Shown one piece after another: positions 34,895 to 47,322 of a stretch of 64,000 bases of DNA (the stretch's first letter is position 1; each line of letters begins with the position of its first letter). The stretch comes from Ashinkailepas kermadecensis (taxonomy: Eukaryota > Arthropoda > Thecostraca > Neolepadidae): positions 744,001 through 808,000 of the forward strand of contig JAOTOM010005180.1 in the NCBI GenBank assembly GCA_034440615.1, in the 5' to 3' direction. Both the position numbers and the translations under genes were made by a program. The notes under the pieces were generated by a model, which searched no databases, had not been told where the DNA came from, and saw only the letters and a program-made list of their open reading frames with translations.

Positions 34895-34990
34895 CTTTGT
34901 GTTTGTGTGCAACAAACTTTGTGTTTGTGTGCAACAAACTTTGTGTTTGTGTGCAACAAACTTTGTGTTTGTGTACAATAGACTTTGTTC
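34895..34990. repeat. 22-bp tandem repeat, four units
   Basis: TTTGTGTTTGTGTGCAACAA plus AC is repeated almost exactly three times, with a fourth variant unit carrying ACAATAGAC. It starts about 40 bp after the 50-bp minisatellite ends. Confidence 0.9.
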
Positions 34991-35237
34991 TATTAGTTCG
35001 AAAAACTAGAGGAGAGTACGAAATGCGTTACGGGAAGTGCTTAACATATCCCAGTGATCGATTGCTTACCAAAATAACTGGTACATGATCCTGATATGTC
35101 CTTAGCGCTACCACCCCTGATGAGCAGTTGGCGAATACGTATGTTTCGGGTTGAAAGATATTTGGTTCGAGCTTGACCCTGGGCTGGCCTTTCCTCGACC
35201 GGCTCCTACACATGAGATGGGAGCAATTATTTATTCG

Positions 35238-35301
35238 AATATTCGCTTGGTACCGAGGTGCCAAGCGAATATTCGCTTGGCACCTCGGCCAAGCGAATAT
35301 T
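35238..35301. repeat. Long near-perfect palindrome
   Basis: The core 35253-35288 is a perfect 36-bp palindrome centred on GAATATTC, with arm CCGAGGTGCCAAGCGAAT. The outer arms (35238-35250 and 35289-35301) pair exactly except for a TA bulge at 35251-35252. Total is about 64 bp. The word CCAAGCGAATATT therefore occurs in both orientations twice. Confidence 0.95.
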
Positions 35302-35567
35302 TTATAATTTACCTTTTGAAGTGCTTATCGCATAACTTGTGAACTACGCTCGATATGTTTATTGTAAATCATGTACATTGAAGCGAATGCATCTTATCCT
35401 GTTCAATGACCTTTGTTTACATCCACATGAAGCCGTCGTATGTGAACAGGTGCGAAAGAACCATCCTGATTTTCCCATAAAATCAGCATACAAAGTACGC
35501 AAAACCTACCTTCAAAATGAAGACGAGAGTTGCCCCGAGTTACCCTGATTGAATAATGTTTGACTCA

Positions 35568-36400
35568 TCACTTAATGCTTTCCAAAGTAAAAGCGATGCA
35601 CGCAGAAGGTGACGTTTTAGCGCACGGGCAGGTCGGGGACATGAAATGAAGCCTGCCGCAATGGCCTTGGTGCCTAGCACCTTGGGCACAGCGATCCTCC
35701 ATTACCAGATGGAACGTAGTGGTGTGTCCAGTGTGTGTGTGGCCTCTGCACAGGCCACATAAGGTCATGTCGTCACTTCTCATGCTACGTGAAGACGAGG
35801 TCCACTCACCAGGATACGGTTTCATCGCTCTCAGCTTGTCTGCTAACGATTCCCAGCTGGCTTGCCACTTCCCAAAATTGAAACTCATTTTCTCTGGATA
35901 AACGTTCCCGGCAAGAACATGGGAGAGGGAGAGCGAGAGATACCGGAAGGAATAGAGGGAGAGCGAGAGATCGCGTGCAGGGAATCTGTGGAGCATGCTT
36001 CCCTGCTGCATTGGCAGCCTCGTTTCCACTACTTCCACATGGTTCGGAACTCGACCGAAGACAATCATTATACCTACAAGGGCCAGAAATGCGAGTCGAG
36101 GTGAACATTCTGTGCAGCTTGGTTCGGTCGATATAACCATCTAAGAGTCAATAGGCTACTGGACGAGTAGGTGCCCATAATGTACAACGTGTCACCACCA
36201 GTCTCAATAAGATTCAGTGCTTTGCTATAGCTACAAACTCCGACGTATGCACAGCGGGAGATAAAATATGCCAGTGACAGCACCAATCGCAGATGAACAT
36301 CCGCCACCAGTGTCTGTTTTCCACCCATCCGCATAGGGTTCGGGCGTGGCTGTGGTGGAATGCCATGAGCTCCAATGTTCACAACTTAAGGTCATCGGGC
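35568..36400 (-). pseudogene. LINE 3' fragment: end of reverse transcriptase, RNase H and C-terminus
   Basis: Reading the minus strand from 36400, LRLVLSLAYFISRCAYVGVC then SYSKALNLIET and MGTYSSSSLLTLR match the post-catalytic part of Jockey-group LINE reverse transcriptases. After a gap the RNase H signature appears in two frames: FGRVPNHVEV, then SGNEAANAAGKHAP. Intact copies read WVPSHVGIxGNExAD. Next come KLRAMKPYPGEWTSSSRSMR and DDMTLCGLCRGHTHTGH, the usual region after RNase H, then a decayed Cys/His block (RCAQG, HFMSPTCP) to about 35568. An insertion of SLSL-type sequence separates RNase H from the rest. Frameshifts and the missing 5' two-thirds make it non-functional. Confidence 0.65.
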
Positions 36401-36912
36401 ACAGCGTCACCCATCCTTAGAGATGGCCGCGAGATGTCGACGTCTGATCATCTGCAGGCGATCTCCGGGGAAGAGCTCTTAGTGACTCCACATGCATCAT
36501 AGCGCGTAGTCTGATAACACCGTCCACGAACAGTGCGCCATTCTGACTCAGAAGCGAAAAGACGCCTCCCGTTGTCCTAGTAAATAGCGACCGACAGATG
36601 TGGTCAGGTGAACGTCTACTACGTGGCGCCGCAAGGGCCATGCTGATGCTGCGATAACAACTGGACCATTTATACGGGGTAGGGCGGCAATATGTTAGTT
36701 GGCAGAGTAGGGCAGTAATATAACAGTCGGAAGGGTACGGCGAGCGCGTCAAACCAAGGCGCTGAGCCACTAGCAGTACACGTGAATGTCATCCTGAATG
36801 GACTTCTGGTGAGTAAGTACAGATATATCTCCACTGTGAGACCATTAGTTCTGTCTTGGCTGGGGTAAACAGGCATGTGGTTAGGAATTAAGCAGAACGG
36901 AATTATGGCCGA

Positions 36913-37300
36913 ATGTCACGAGTGATGCCACAGTGTTGCGCCGGATGTCACGGAAACCACTACAACATAACGCCAGATGTCACGGAAGCCACTACAATAT
37001 CACGCCGGATGTCACGGAAGCCACTACAACATCACGCCAGATGTCACGGAAGCCACTACAACATAACGCCAGATGTCACGGACTCTACAACATTGCGCTG
37101 AATGTCGCGGACGCTGCCACAACGTCGCGCCAGATGCCACGGACGATGCCACAATGTTGCGCCAGAGGTCAAGGGTGATGTCACAAAGCTACTCTGGATG
37201 CCACAATGCTACGTCAGATGCCACTTACGGTGCCACGATATTACGCCGAGTGTCACGGATGATGACACAATGTTGCATTGGATGTCGTGACGACGTCAAA
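36913..37300. repeat. 32-bp minisatellite, about twelve units
   Basis: GTCACGGAAGCC-type unit starts occur at 36915, 36947, 36979 and 37011, a strict 32-bp period, with GCCACTACAACATCACGCC-like remainder. Units further right diverge progressively (GATGCCACGGACGATGCC). The gradient suggests recent expansion at the left side. Confidence 0.9.
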
Positions 37301-38685
37301 ATGATTGCGCCAAATATCATGTCGAGGCCATGTCTTGCGTGCAACACGAAGGTCACGCAAGCCAAACCGCCCCGTCATAAAAGAGTTGCACAAAAAATAG
37401 ACTAGGCCAAATTGAAGGCATCTGGGCTATTAGGGAACAGGTTGTTCTCGTCTAGAAATTGATTAATTACTTCGCAATGACCCACTACAAAATGAATCTA
37501 ATTTCGGAACCTGTGACCACGGGACACCCACATGTGAGCAAGTAATCAGCATTTAAATCAGACCTATACTAAATGGCCATGCTCTCACCCATATGGTGGC
37601 AGTTAGGTCGAAGCCAATCAAATGTCACCCGACCGCTTGGCCAGATCATAAACATTACATAGGGTAAGGAGTCTACCTTCCCACAACCGAAAGTGGGTGT
37701 CTTTCCGTCGTGCCAAACACGCGGCCCTGATCTTGCGCACGCACAGCGCGCAGCATTCACGTATGTGGCGAAGAAACCAACTGTTTCACCTCTAATTCAA
37801 TACTGCACTGCAGCTCGTGATGAAAGTTTGCCTGTGTATATATGTGTGCCATCAGCGGTTCGTCTGTCATGCGAGTCGACTGTTTTGGTTCCTTCTTCTT
37901 ATTGAGCGTCCTCAGCTGTTTTTCACGGCTTGCCACAGAATAAACATACTCTTTCATATTGTGTCGTGTGCTTGTGTGTTCGTTTGCTGTGAAGGAGTAT
38001 GCCTGGGAGGGTTGAAGTGTGTACGCGAAGTTGGTCAAGCATGAATCACAGCCATTACCAGATTGTTGCTACCGACGCACGTAGGTAATTATTTATATTG
38101 TCGGTGTAAGGAATAGTCGCAATACATTAATCACATCACAATATCGTCAGCGAGAGTTTGAAATAAGTTTTTTGCATTTTTTCCCGAACAGGACATGGCT
38201 ACGAAACAGAAGCATGCATGCTATAACATGCATGAACCGGATAGTGTAAGCTTCACACTACTTTACTTTACTTTACTTAGCAGAGACACTGTTAGATGAG
38301 CGTCAAGACAGGGTTACCGAATTCGGTACACTTCATCATACCAGATGGTTCTTACACAGCCCAAAACATAACCAGCTACCCAAGTACCTTCACCACCACG
38401 GTAAAGGACTTCCATTCATTTTTTTTCATGGATTGTGAACAGAAACTACCCAGGATGAGAAGTATGCAGCTCAGATCCGAGTCCAAACATTGATTATAAA
38501 ATGAACTGATAATTCACGAGTGACGCTTCGCCACATGTGTTGATGGAATAAGTGTATTTCCCATGCCGTGCCACAGCATTAGAGGAGGGTACATCAACCA
38601 TTGAGTGACAATGACTCATCGAAAAATATGTATAATGACACCATTTGCATCATTCATCCCGTATTCATCAGGCTAATATTATTAT
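37301..38685. other. Unassigned intergenic DNA
   Basis: No recognisable gene. CTTTACTTTACTTTACTTAG at 38262-38280 is a short TTTAC repeat. Frames up to 93 codons (37757-38038, minus) show no family features. Confidence 0.4.
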
Positions 38686-38747
38686 TCTTGGGCGGTGCAT
38701 GACCGACGCAGTCGATGCGCCCCAAAATCCCAATAACCAACCAACCT
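38686..38747 (+). repeat. SINE 3' fragment with ACCAACC tail
   Basis: TTGGGCGGTGCATGACCGAC leads through GATGCGCCCCAAAATCC to a CAATAACCAACCAACC tail. The tail is the same as in the tRNA-derived SINE copies at 54.8 and 58.9 kb, while the body matches the fragment at 17025. It is therefore likely a different SINE mobilised by the same LINE. Confidence 0.55.
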
Positions 38748-41700
38748 TTTTGTTCTGTATGAACAAACTTCCCTTCCAATTGAAATGGGTTCACAGGAAA
38801 ATGTACGCCTTTTTGTTGGTTAGCTAATTAAGGAAAACAGAGGTTCTCTCGAAATCACCGAGCTATTCAATACAGGTGAAAATGTGAATGGTGTTCAGGG
38901 ATGATGTGAAAAATGCTTCCTTATAATTTTATGCGCTTGGTTTTGAGCAGGGTGCTCATTTGCACATCATTAACATCCTAATTTAGACGATTACTGCGAA
39001 GTTGTTGCATGACTTCTAATACAAAGTGAAAATCCCGTGCAATGGGATTATGCCTCGCGACAGACGCTTCCGTGACATACCTGAATGTTGCAGGTGTAGC
39101 TGCAACGCAACGAGTAGTCATTGGATAAATGAGCTGAACGAAGCCATCACATGCAACGGCATTATATCATAAAATATGCTAACATGGTGCCAAGGCACAA
39201 CATTTTTGGCGGATTTGGTTCCATTTTCAGGTGATGGAACTCCAAATTTATGCAGAGCAAAACAAACGTATTGCTACCTATGAAGCGATTTTATTTTCAT
39301 TGTCACAGAATAGTGTTCAATGTTACTCATGTATTTACCTCACCAACACTAAGTTATGTTACACTAGATTAGACCTGGATTTTCGGTGACTTCGAATCCC
39401 AAATCTAGCTACTAAGACTGCTGTCACCGGAAATATTTTCGCCGTGCAATTTCGCCGGATCTGGAGAAGACCTCATGTTAATGAAGCACACTTCCTGAGA
39501 AAACAAATTAATGTATATTTTATGTACTGCCAGCGCCAGAAGAGAATGACCTTCTCCCGCGCCGTTGGCTCTTCTAACATATTCATAATATTGTTGCAGC
39601 ACTGTATTGTGTCAGAATTGGCTACTTTGTTTATCTTTTCAGACCGAGCGTTCAGAATCGTGCAGCACTCTGGCCTTGACAGCCGGTCAAAGTGCGGCGG
39701 CTGGCCGGACGGCCGATCGATCGCCGGAGCCGGCCTGCCCAAAACGTGTTGAGAGGAATTTGTGCCGGACATGGAGTGACTGCCGCCTGCCTTTCACAGC
39801 CGCGCCGTCCATCATATAGACGAGTATCTGATGCATCAGATGCGAGTATCAGATCATCCATGAGCTGATATCTATAGGATAGGTCGACGCTGAAGCGAAG
39901 TTGTACTTTGAGCCTATTTGGCTGGGGCCGACATCACCGAAGTTAGCTGTGATGTACGATATGGCTTGGTCATGCGGACTGGGTTTGTGGGTAAGCAAAT
40001 AAAAGATTTGCTTCCATGCTTTGCTTTTACAGGTTTCGTGACTTTTCCATGGCTCTTGATGCTTTTCGAACATCCGTAGGCGATGTTCTCACCACAAAGA
40101 GTATGTTATGCGATGTATCTCACCATTCATTGAGATCGATCACATAGGCATGGGAGAAAAAATGTTGCCAAAGGGTCTAAGTAGCCTCCTTTTAACTTAT
40201 ATTTACCTAGACCCCATGTAAGCGACTGCCATTTTCAAGTATTTAAATCATCCTACTGACTACCTGCCTGCCAACGATCGTTCAATTTGATGCCGAGACA
40301 AGTGCATGTCCGCCATAAGCGTAACACGTATACTGCAACCATCACGAGCACAGATTAGCCCAGAATCCCGACAAGTTGCGTTACTTCACAGTTATGCCAG
40401 ACTCAGAATTTGGTTACAAATGATAAAATTATGCGCTTCACGTCAAGTGAAGCACAGAGTCAGCGGAGAACACCACAGGGTGAGCAATTAAGCGGTTCGA
40501 CGTCGTTTCCACGAACAGTTAAATTTAAATAGATGACTAAATAGACGGCTCCAAAACGCAGGGATGTAATAAAGTTATTCAGGACCGGGTCACAAGTGCA
40601 GTTGACTTGACAGCCTTAAAATACGACCTCATTTAGAAACTTAGAGCTGGAAATTATAGCTACTCTGCCATGATCTCACATAAATACTTCAAGAAGCAAT
40701 AGCGTCAGCTATCAAATCCGCTTCGCTGAGACGATGGAAGGCACAAACGATATCACGCTATAGTTTACCGGAATTTCAATATGATTACGTTGCAATTTTC
40801 TGAGTAATTGGCACACAAGCGTCAGCAATCTCCTTTTCTACCCTATTAACTCAACCATGTGGCTGGTGAAGACAGCTATGTGTGCATTCAGTACTAATGG
40901 CTGTCATTTCGGGCAATCTTACGCTTGAAACAGTTATTCACATGGCAAAGTCGTGCACGTAATTACTTCATTACTGAAGAGGCTGTAGCATCTACACGAC
41001 TACCATTTTGTGAATCAAAATTGCGTTTCCGCACGTGGGTTTTCATATAACATTTATTCTGTGCGGGATACGAATTCCTAAGACAGAGAAACTGTCAGTA
41101 GATTCGAATGGGAAGAACTATGACGAAGCTTATCTAGTAGAAAGATATTCGATGTGAAGCCATTGTTTTGCTTTCGAAGTTGGTTTCCAAGATTTATTGA
41201 AATGGTTGTTTTCAAGACATTGTTCATTTTTCCCCAGAACTGAATCCTTGTTTGTCATTTCCCTGGCTCTATTATGAACTTTCATCGTTCAATCAAATGC
41301 ATCCCCCACCCTAAGGCAAATCTGTAGGCTCTAGTGTCCATATGTCAGTCCCTGCTGAGCTCTCCAGCCGACGCAGCGGTAGCTACAAGCTGTCGTGCTT
41401 TCTCAACTGGTCACGAAATGGCACCAGGCATAACGACGGATAACGTGACGATTTCTCCATGCATTTTACCTTTCGATTGGTGCTACCAAGATTTCAAAAA
41501 AGGAACATCGAACGAACCAATAAGAAGCTAAATCAACCTTGTTTTGCATCATGTATCGTGTTGGACAGAACAGTATGGTGTGCTTGGTCCTGTATACCCA
41601 TCTGGTATCTAAAAACATACAAATCGAAGAAAGCCTGCTAAAATGTCTTTTTTTCGTCCAAGACATACTTGGTAAAAGGTACACACGGAGGCAAACAAAT

Positions 41701-42854
41701 ACAACTACTGCAGTATTCTCAATTGGCCTGGCCTGCTACTTGCCCCATATTGATTTGATGTTTGGGTGCCTTAAGCTGGAATTTTCTGAACCAGTTTTGT
41801 GAAAATTATATAAGTGAGGTAGGCAACACGTTAATTATGTTGTGCTGGACACCTGCTTGTTTTTAGGATCTGAGGTCTGAAATGGTTTGAAATGGTCTGG
41901 TGCGCATTGTATGCTATCTTGTACTGGAATGGTACTTAGCAGGCGAGCACTTTTTACCTGTATGTTGCTTTGGTTGAATTCCTAAATCTCGCAGATGACT
42001 ATTTCTATTCCACTCTAACTCACTTCGTGAACAAATATTCCACATAAGTCGCAATCATAGACGTATTTAGTGTTTGAAGACTTCGAAAATAAGCATATCA
42101 AAGCACATAGCCTGTACTTGTAGTGCAATTACACTCTAACTCATGAGCATGTGTACAGGAGGCAGGAAACCAAGTATCCATTTTCGAAGCATTAACCATG
42201 AATCCTAGGGGCGTTGAATGAAAAGTATCAATACAAATATGTTTGTCCCAACATTCCGGTGTCCTTGTACTGGTTGCATGCTTAAAACATTCTTACATGC
42301 TGCTTTCGACTATGAGACTTTATGATATGAATGGCCTGTCGGAAACCGCTCGGTCGTGGACTCACCTGCGGCCGAAATATTGCTGCTTATTTTGGACGGG
42401 CCGACCCACTGGCGGACGGCTCAGAAAGCCGAGCTGTGGACATCCCGGGCGCGACCCGGTGCAGTTATCTTTGCCAGATCGTAATGGCTCGATTTTTTTA
42501 TTTCCGTAACATTAGCTTGATTGTCATGATCCGATGGTTCCGGTCAGGGTTCTGGTCCGACGCTGCGTGTCAGATACTAATCGTCTTGATCCAGTTGTCC
42601 TGGTCCGGTGGTCACGGTAGAGTGATCCTGATCCATGGGCCTGGTCTCGTGGTATCAGTCCTGTTCTTCTTGCCATCGCACGCCATGAACAGTCTGACGT
42701 CCCTATGCATCAATTTGTCCGTTAAATGCTAGAAATTAGAGGTGTGAGGGTCATTCGTGGGCGTAATATGTTAGAAAACGCTTTTGCGCTTTCATTTACT
42801 TCATTTTTTCCCAGAAGTATCGCAGAGTAGAACGCTGTGACGCGGGAACAATGA
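38748..42854. other. Unassigned intergenic DNA
   Basis: A little over 4 kb without a recognisable gene or mobile element. The longest frame (42331-42732, plus, 133 codons) has no domain. GGTCCGG/TGATCC-type words repeat within 42520-42650, suggesting an old short-unit repeat. Composition is uniform elsewhere. Confidence 0.45.
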
Positions 42855-43047
42855 CAGTGGCGGATCGAACAATTTTGATGAAGGGCACTTTGTGTCTGGA
42901 GGGACCCTTTGGCTAAAAAAAACTAAGAGGGGAAAACGCTCCCTCGAGCCTTCATGAATAGGTGCTTCTTCCTGGTCGCGGGACTGAACGCCATCATTCA
43001 TTTGGATACGGCTGATGCACTTTGTGCTTCCCTTGGATCTGCGCCTG
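42855..43047. mobile_element. hAT-like MITE fragment
   Basis: The left terminus CAGTGGCGGATCGAAC is matched by an inverted right terminus reading inward CAGGCGCAGATCCAAGG. A second right-type terminus lies 22 bp further on (43055-43069). Ends resemble those of the 60.9-kb element, whose 8-bp duplication is clear. No target duplication is visible here, so the copy may be truncated or rearranged. Confidence 0.5.
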
Positions 43048-43252
43048 ACGACTTCTTGATCTGCGCCTGACGGATTTTTCCCTTCCGCTTCCCTTCCGCT
43101 TGCGAAAACTAACATTAACTATATGGTCATGCATGGAAGGAATTCGCTTAAAGAGGGACATCGGTTTCTCCATTTCTTGGAACCTTCCATACGGCCTTTC
43201 CGAGCTCGTGAGGATCTGCTTGCCGTGGTAGCCTGCTTCTTATTCTCTTAGC

Positions 43253-43610
43253 CAGGCGCGGATCCAGGGGGACAAGGGGCACGTGCCCCCCCCCCCATCC
43301 CCAAGGAAAGGTGGCACCACTGAGCATGAAGAGGGTCTGCTCCAGGGATGCTCGAGTGCACACCCCTTTCGTCGAATTTCGCGGCCGAAGGCTCCCTTCT
43401 GAGAGGAAGAGGAGAAGAGGCACTCCTCCGGGAATTTTTTGCACGGCCTTTCTCCCTCGAACTATTCAGCAAAAGGCGCCCTCGGAGCGCAAATTACGCC
43501 CCACCCCGGGACGGTCGAGTGGACCCCCCCCTCGAGTTTTTGGTCAGCCGAATGCACCCCTCCAGGGTCTTCCGTAGTGGCGCCGCTCCAGGAAATGGAG
43601 TCCTTTCAGA
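43253..43610. mobile_element. hAT-like MITE, right end not found
   Basis: CAGGCGCGGATCCAGGGGG begins an element-like segment. It has the same texture as 60933-61352: poly-C run, then repeated CACCCCT, CTCGAGTG and GGCGCC words. No inverted right terminus or target duplication was found, so the end given is approximate. Open frames inside read through the C-rich repeats and are not genes. Confidence 0.5.
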
Positions 43611-43652
43611 CGCGTGTTCCGCCCCATAGAAATTCCTTGATATGCACCTGCT

Positions 43653-43697
43653 CATAGCATAATTTGTGTATGGGAAGCAGAGATAGCTGGATATATG

Positions 43698-43736
<39 letters not shown>

Positions 43737-43945
43737 ATGTGTCCTAGGACATGTATCTGGCATGTTGTCATGCAATATGCATGATTACTGCAGCGCCTGA
43801 ATTCCTTCGGGCGACCGTCTGCTTGATTTGCGAAGTTGGATTAACATGGTCATAGCATAACGTTTAAGTGGGAAGCAAATATAGCTGAGTGTATGGGCTT
43901 AGATATATGCGTATATGTTCTAGGACTGCCAACTACCATCAGCTG
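43653..43945. repeat. Diverged ~200-bp duplication with (TA)n
   Basis: CATAGCATAA, GGGAAGCA, ATAGCTG and a later TATGTTCTAGGAC/GTGTCCTAGGAC word occur in the same order from about 43656 and 43854. A TA tract (43704-43732) lies in the first unit only. Confidence 0.5.
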
Positions 43946-44348
43946 ACCATGATACTGCCAACCAGCCCGAAACTGCATAGTGGTACTACGCTAATTCTAG
44001 CATGCGTTATCGTGGTCGCTTGTACATGGTACTGACAACTACTGCTTCCACCCTAGTATGAACTCGACCAAACGCCTCCTGCCTGTGTTCGGTCATTCTG
44101 GGATAGTTTCGTCTCGCACTCAAGCAAACATTGCTGGAATTAAGCCCGAAAAATAATTTAAGAGCACGTCTAGTCCATAAAGTAGACATTCCGGAGCCAT
44201 TGGTGTAGTCACAGGTAGTATATCACGGGGTGCGAGAGGGTTTTTGTCATGCAACGTCCTTACGCAATGTCTTCATCAAGCTTTGGAGAGGCGTCTCCCC
44301 CCCCCCCCACCCACCGTGACGACGTCTATACACAGAGCAATGCACATC

Positions 44349-44351
<3 letters not shown>

Positions 44352-44427
<76 letters not shown>

Positions 44428-44451
44428 CATATATATATATATATACTTATG

Positions 44452-44522
<71 letters not shown>

Positions 44523-44540
44523 GATGTGTGTGTGTGTGTG
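44352..44540. repeat. (TA)n microsatellite with (GT)n end
   Basis: About 170 bp of TA dinucleotides, interrupted near 44421 and 44445, end in a short TG run (44524-44540). It is preceded by a poly-C run at 44298-44309. Confidence 0.95.
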
Positions 44541-45395
44541 ATATCGACATATTATGTCATCTCGCTTGTTTTACAAAATGACTGAAATATGAACCAAATT
44601 TTAATTTTGATCGTGTACCTAAGGATATGTCAGTGAGGTAAATGATAATGCTGTTAGGTAAGCGGTTTGGTTAACTACCGCGACTCTGGTACAGTAATGG
44701 TTGTTTGATGGTCATGTTCTCATGCTCCCATTACAGTGGCTCCGATCCGGGCCTGTTCGATCCTGGTTTCAGTACTTTCAACGTCCCTAATTACAATTAA
44801 CAAATCGTGCGAGGAAAGTTGCGGCAACATGTTCAGGTAATAACCGAAGAAAGAAGGACGAGCGATGGCGCAATTTGTTGGGTTCATTTGCGACGTTATT
44901 GCGAGCCTGGCGCAGCCCACTCTGACTTCCCGAGAATGCTATCAGATGAGCTGACATGAATTGGCGCGGAGCATGCCCGACTAACATCAAGCTTGAGCTG
45001 CTTCCTGTTGGATTTCAAATTTAATCTTGGGGCGTGTCATGGAACTGCGACATTTGAGCACGGACTGGAGAAAATTATCTGCTCTCAGCGCAGCTGTGGT
45101 GGAATTTATCGCCAGGCTGAACGGATAATTGGCTCCAAATCAAACCCGGGAATCAAGTCCGGCCGCTAAGATGTTGGGCTGACCCTGCGCAGCTGGCACT
45201 TCTCGAGCGTATTTACCCTACAGCTTTCTTATGTATGTACCGAAGCTCATCAGGATTCGTTGACGCGATTGTCAGCATCATGTTGGATGACCTTCGAATT
45301 CTGGATTGATTGACAACCAACAGTCATGGATGTTAGGCAAGTCAATACCGGCTTAGCATAATATGACAGAGCCAGTTCATTAAAATGATAATCAT
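44541..45395. other. Unassigned intergenic DNA
   Basis: No recognisable gene. Minus-strand frames at 44720-44990 lack domain features. A GGGTTTGATT-like box near 45145 (minus) resembles a pol III B box, but no A box accompanies it. Confidence 0.4.
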
Positions 45396-45755
45396 CGAAC
45401 TCTAAATTCAGTGCCCGAATCCCAGAAACTCAATCTCTAAATTCCATAGACCAACCATGAATACTGAAACTTCACATTAATTGGATCAGCCCGGATAACT
45501 CAATATCAACCTCTAAGTTGAATGGATCAGCTCGGGAAACTCACAACTCGAAATTAAATGCATCAACCGGAACACTCAGCCGGGAATTTCCATTGATAAG
45601 CCCGGGAAGCTTGAACTCTCAACTCAACCACTCAACACGGAAAACTTAATATCTAAATGCAACAGATCAACCCAGGACAAACAAGGTATGAGTAAAACAG
45701 ATCAGCACTCCAGAAGCTCAAACTCTAAATGCAATGGAGCAAGTTCGAGGGAAGC
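45396..45755. repeat. Degenerate ~38-bp minisatellite
   Basis: The words CTCTAAATT, GGATCAGC(C/T)CGG and GAAACTCA recur in this order roughly every 35-45 bp. Units differ strongly, indicating an old array. Confidence 0.65.
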
Positions 45756-45962
45756 AGTCATCACCGGTGACCGGCATTTGTGTGTGGGACTGGACCGACT
45801 GCTCGGATCGTACCTGCTGACTCTTTCCGTGCCGCCGGTATGAACAATTGTTATATGTATTCATGAGCGCCTGTGACTGCCCTTATTTACTGATGACATT
45901 TGTTTTGAAGCTCGACAATAGGCTGTAATAGCCACGAGTATATTGTGGATAGCCTAAATATA

Positions 45963-46038
45963 CGTCTTTGTCTTTGTCTTTGTATTTGTCTTTGTCTTTG
46001 TCTTTGTCTTTGTCTTTGTCTTTGTCTTTGTCTTTGTG
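45963..46038. repeat. (TTTGTC)n microsatellite
   Basis: About twelve copies of the hexamer, one with an A substitution. The minus strand reads as alternating Lys-Asp, which is a property of the repeat and not evidence for a gene. Confidence 0.95.
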
Positions 46039-46214
46039 ACCGCCTGTGATGGCTGGTCTCTTCGGCTGGCCAATGACCAGTGAACTGCTTCGCATTTACA
46101 TCACAAACCCACACTCGGCCGTCCTGCTCCACGTGGCGATTCTGAGCACACTGGCTTCACAGCGACTGTGTCTCTGACTTCTTATTCTTGACTCTCTCCC
46201 ACCGGTATTTACAG

Positions 46215-46520
46215 ATTTACAGACCTGGCTTCTCCGGCCGTTGGTTACCCTGCTGGGACCGGGAACGGCGACTGTGTTTCCAACTCCTGCCTGTTCCACA
46301 TGTGTTTACACACATATGGGCTCTCCGACCTTTGGCCTCTCGGTTACCCTGCCGGGACCCGGGACAGACCTGGTGGCCTCGCCGGCCGTTGGTTACCCTG
46401 CCGGGATCCGGTACGGCGACTGTGTTTCTGACTCTTGGCTGTTTCACCCGTGTTTATAGACCTGGCCTCGCCGGCCGTTGGTTACCCTACCGGGATCGGG
46501 GACGGTGACTGCCATCCGCC
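46215..46520. repeat. Irregular 50/90-100-bp GC-rich repeat
   Basis: GGTTACCCTGCCGGGA-type words occur at 46243, 46342, 46391 and 46480, joined by GGCCTCGCCGGCCGTT and CGACTGTGTTTC stretches. Spacing alternates between about 50 and 90-100 bp, so partial units are mixed with whole ones. Confidence 0.75.
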
Positions 46521-46739
46521 CCAAGACTCCCGTCCAAGCTGTGAACAGGGACGACGGGGTTCTGTATTTTTGTCGCCGGCGTCACGGCAGGTGACAGTGT
46601 CGCAGCGCGCATCCGTCTGAATTTAGTGGACGGGTGGGGAGGGGAGAGGGAGGGTGGGACGACAGGCCGAGATGCTGTGAGAAAGTGCGACAGCGCCCCG
46701 TTAGCGCCCCGTTAGCGCCCGGTACACGGGCGGCATCAC

Positions 46740-47225
46740 CGCTTCACGGTGAGGTGTGGCGCGGTGATGGGCCTTGTGACGTGGCGACGAGCCATACGAT
46801 GGCGGTGAGGAGCCATGTGGCGCGGTGAGGAGCCATGTGGCACGGTGACGAGCGTGACGGCGGTGAGGAGCCATGTTGTGTGGTGAGGCATGTGGCGCGA
46901 TGACGAGCCACGTGACGCGATAACCGGTCATGTGGCAAGGTGACTAGCAAAGTGGCACGGTGGCGAGCCATGTGACCGCCGTGACGAGACATCTTGCGCG
47001 GTAAGTCATGTGACACGATGACGAGCCATGTACCGCGGTGACGTGCCATGTGGCACTGTGACGAACCATGTGACTGCGGTGTCGAGACATATTGCGCGGT
47101 AAGTCGTGTGGCGCGGTGACGAGCTATGTGGCACGGTGACCAGCCATGTGACTGCGTTGACAAGCATGCGACTCGGCGGTGAGCCATGTGGCGCGGCGAC
47201 GAGCCATGTGCCAACCATGTGATCG
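46740..47225. repeat. Degenerate ~20-bp repeat of GTGACGAGCCATGTGGC type
   Basis: GAGCCATGTG and GCGGTGA(C/G)GAG words recur some twenty times over nearly 500 bp. The minus strand reads as HMARHRATWL-like low-complexity frames, the longest 156 codons; I regard these as repeat artefacts. Confidence 0.85.
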
Positions 47226-47322
47226 GATCGACGCAGGGACTGTGACCGGCGAACTCATCCGTCAGGTGCTGTCTTCATTGCCACATTACTCGTAGCACTA
47301 TCTTCTCTGTTGGTTCGGTGGG

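Noticed and set aside
36913..37300. CRISPR-like array
   Set aside because: Units are contiguous 32-bp repeats without unique spacers, and the genome is eukaryotic.
46744..47214. 156-codon minus-strand frame rich in His, Arg and Ser
   Set aside because: It follows the degenerate 20-bp repeat unit and has no domain.
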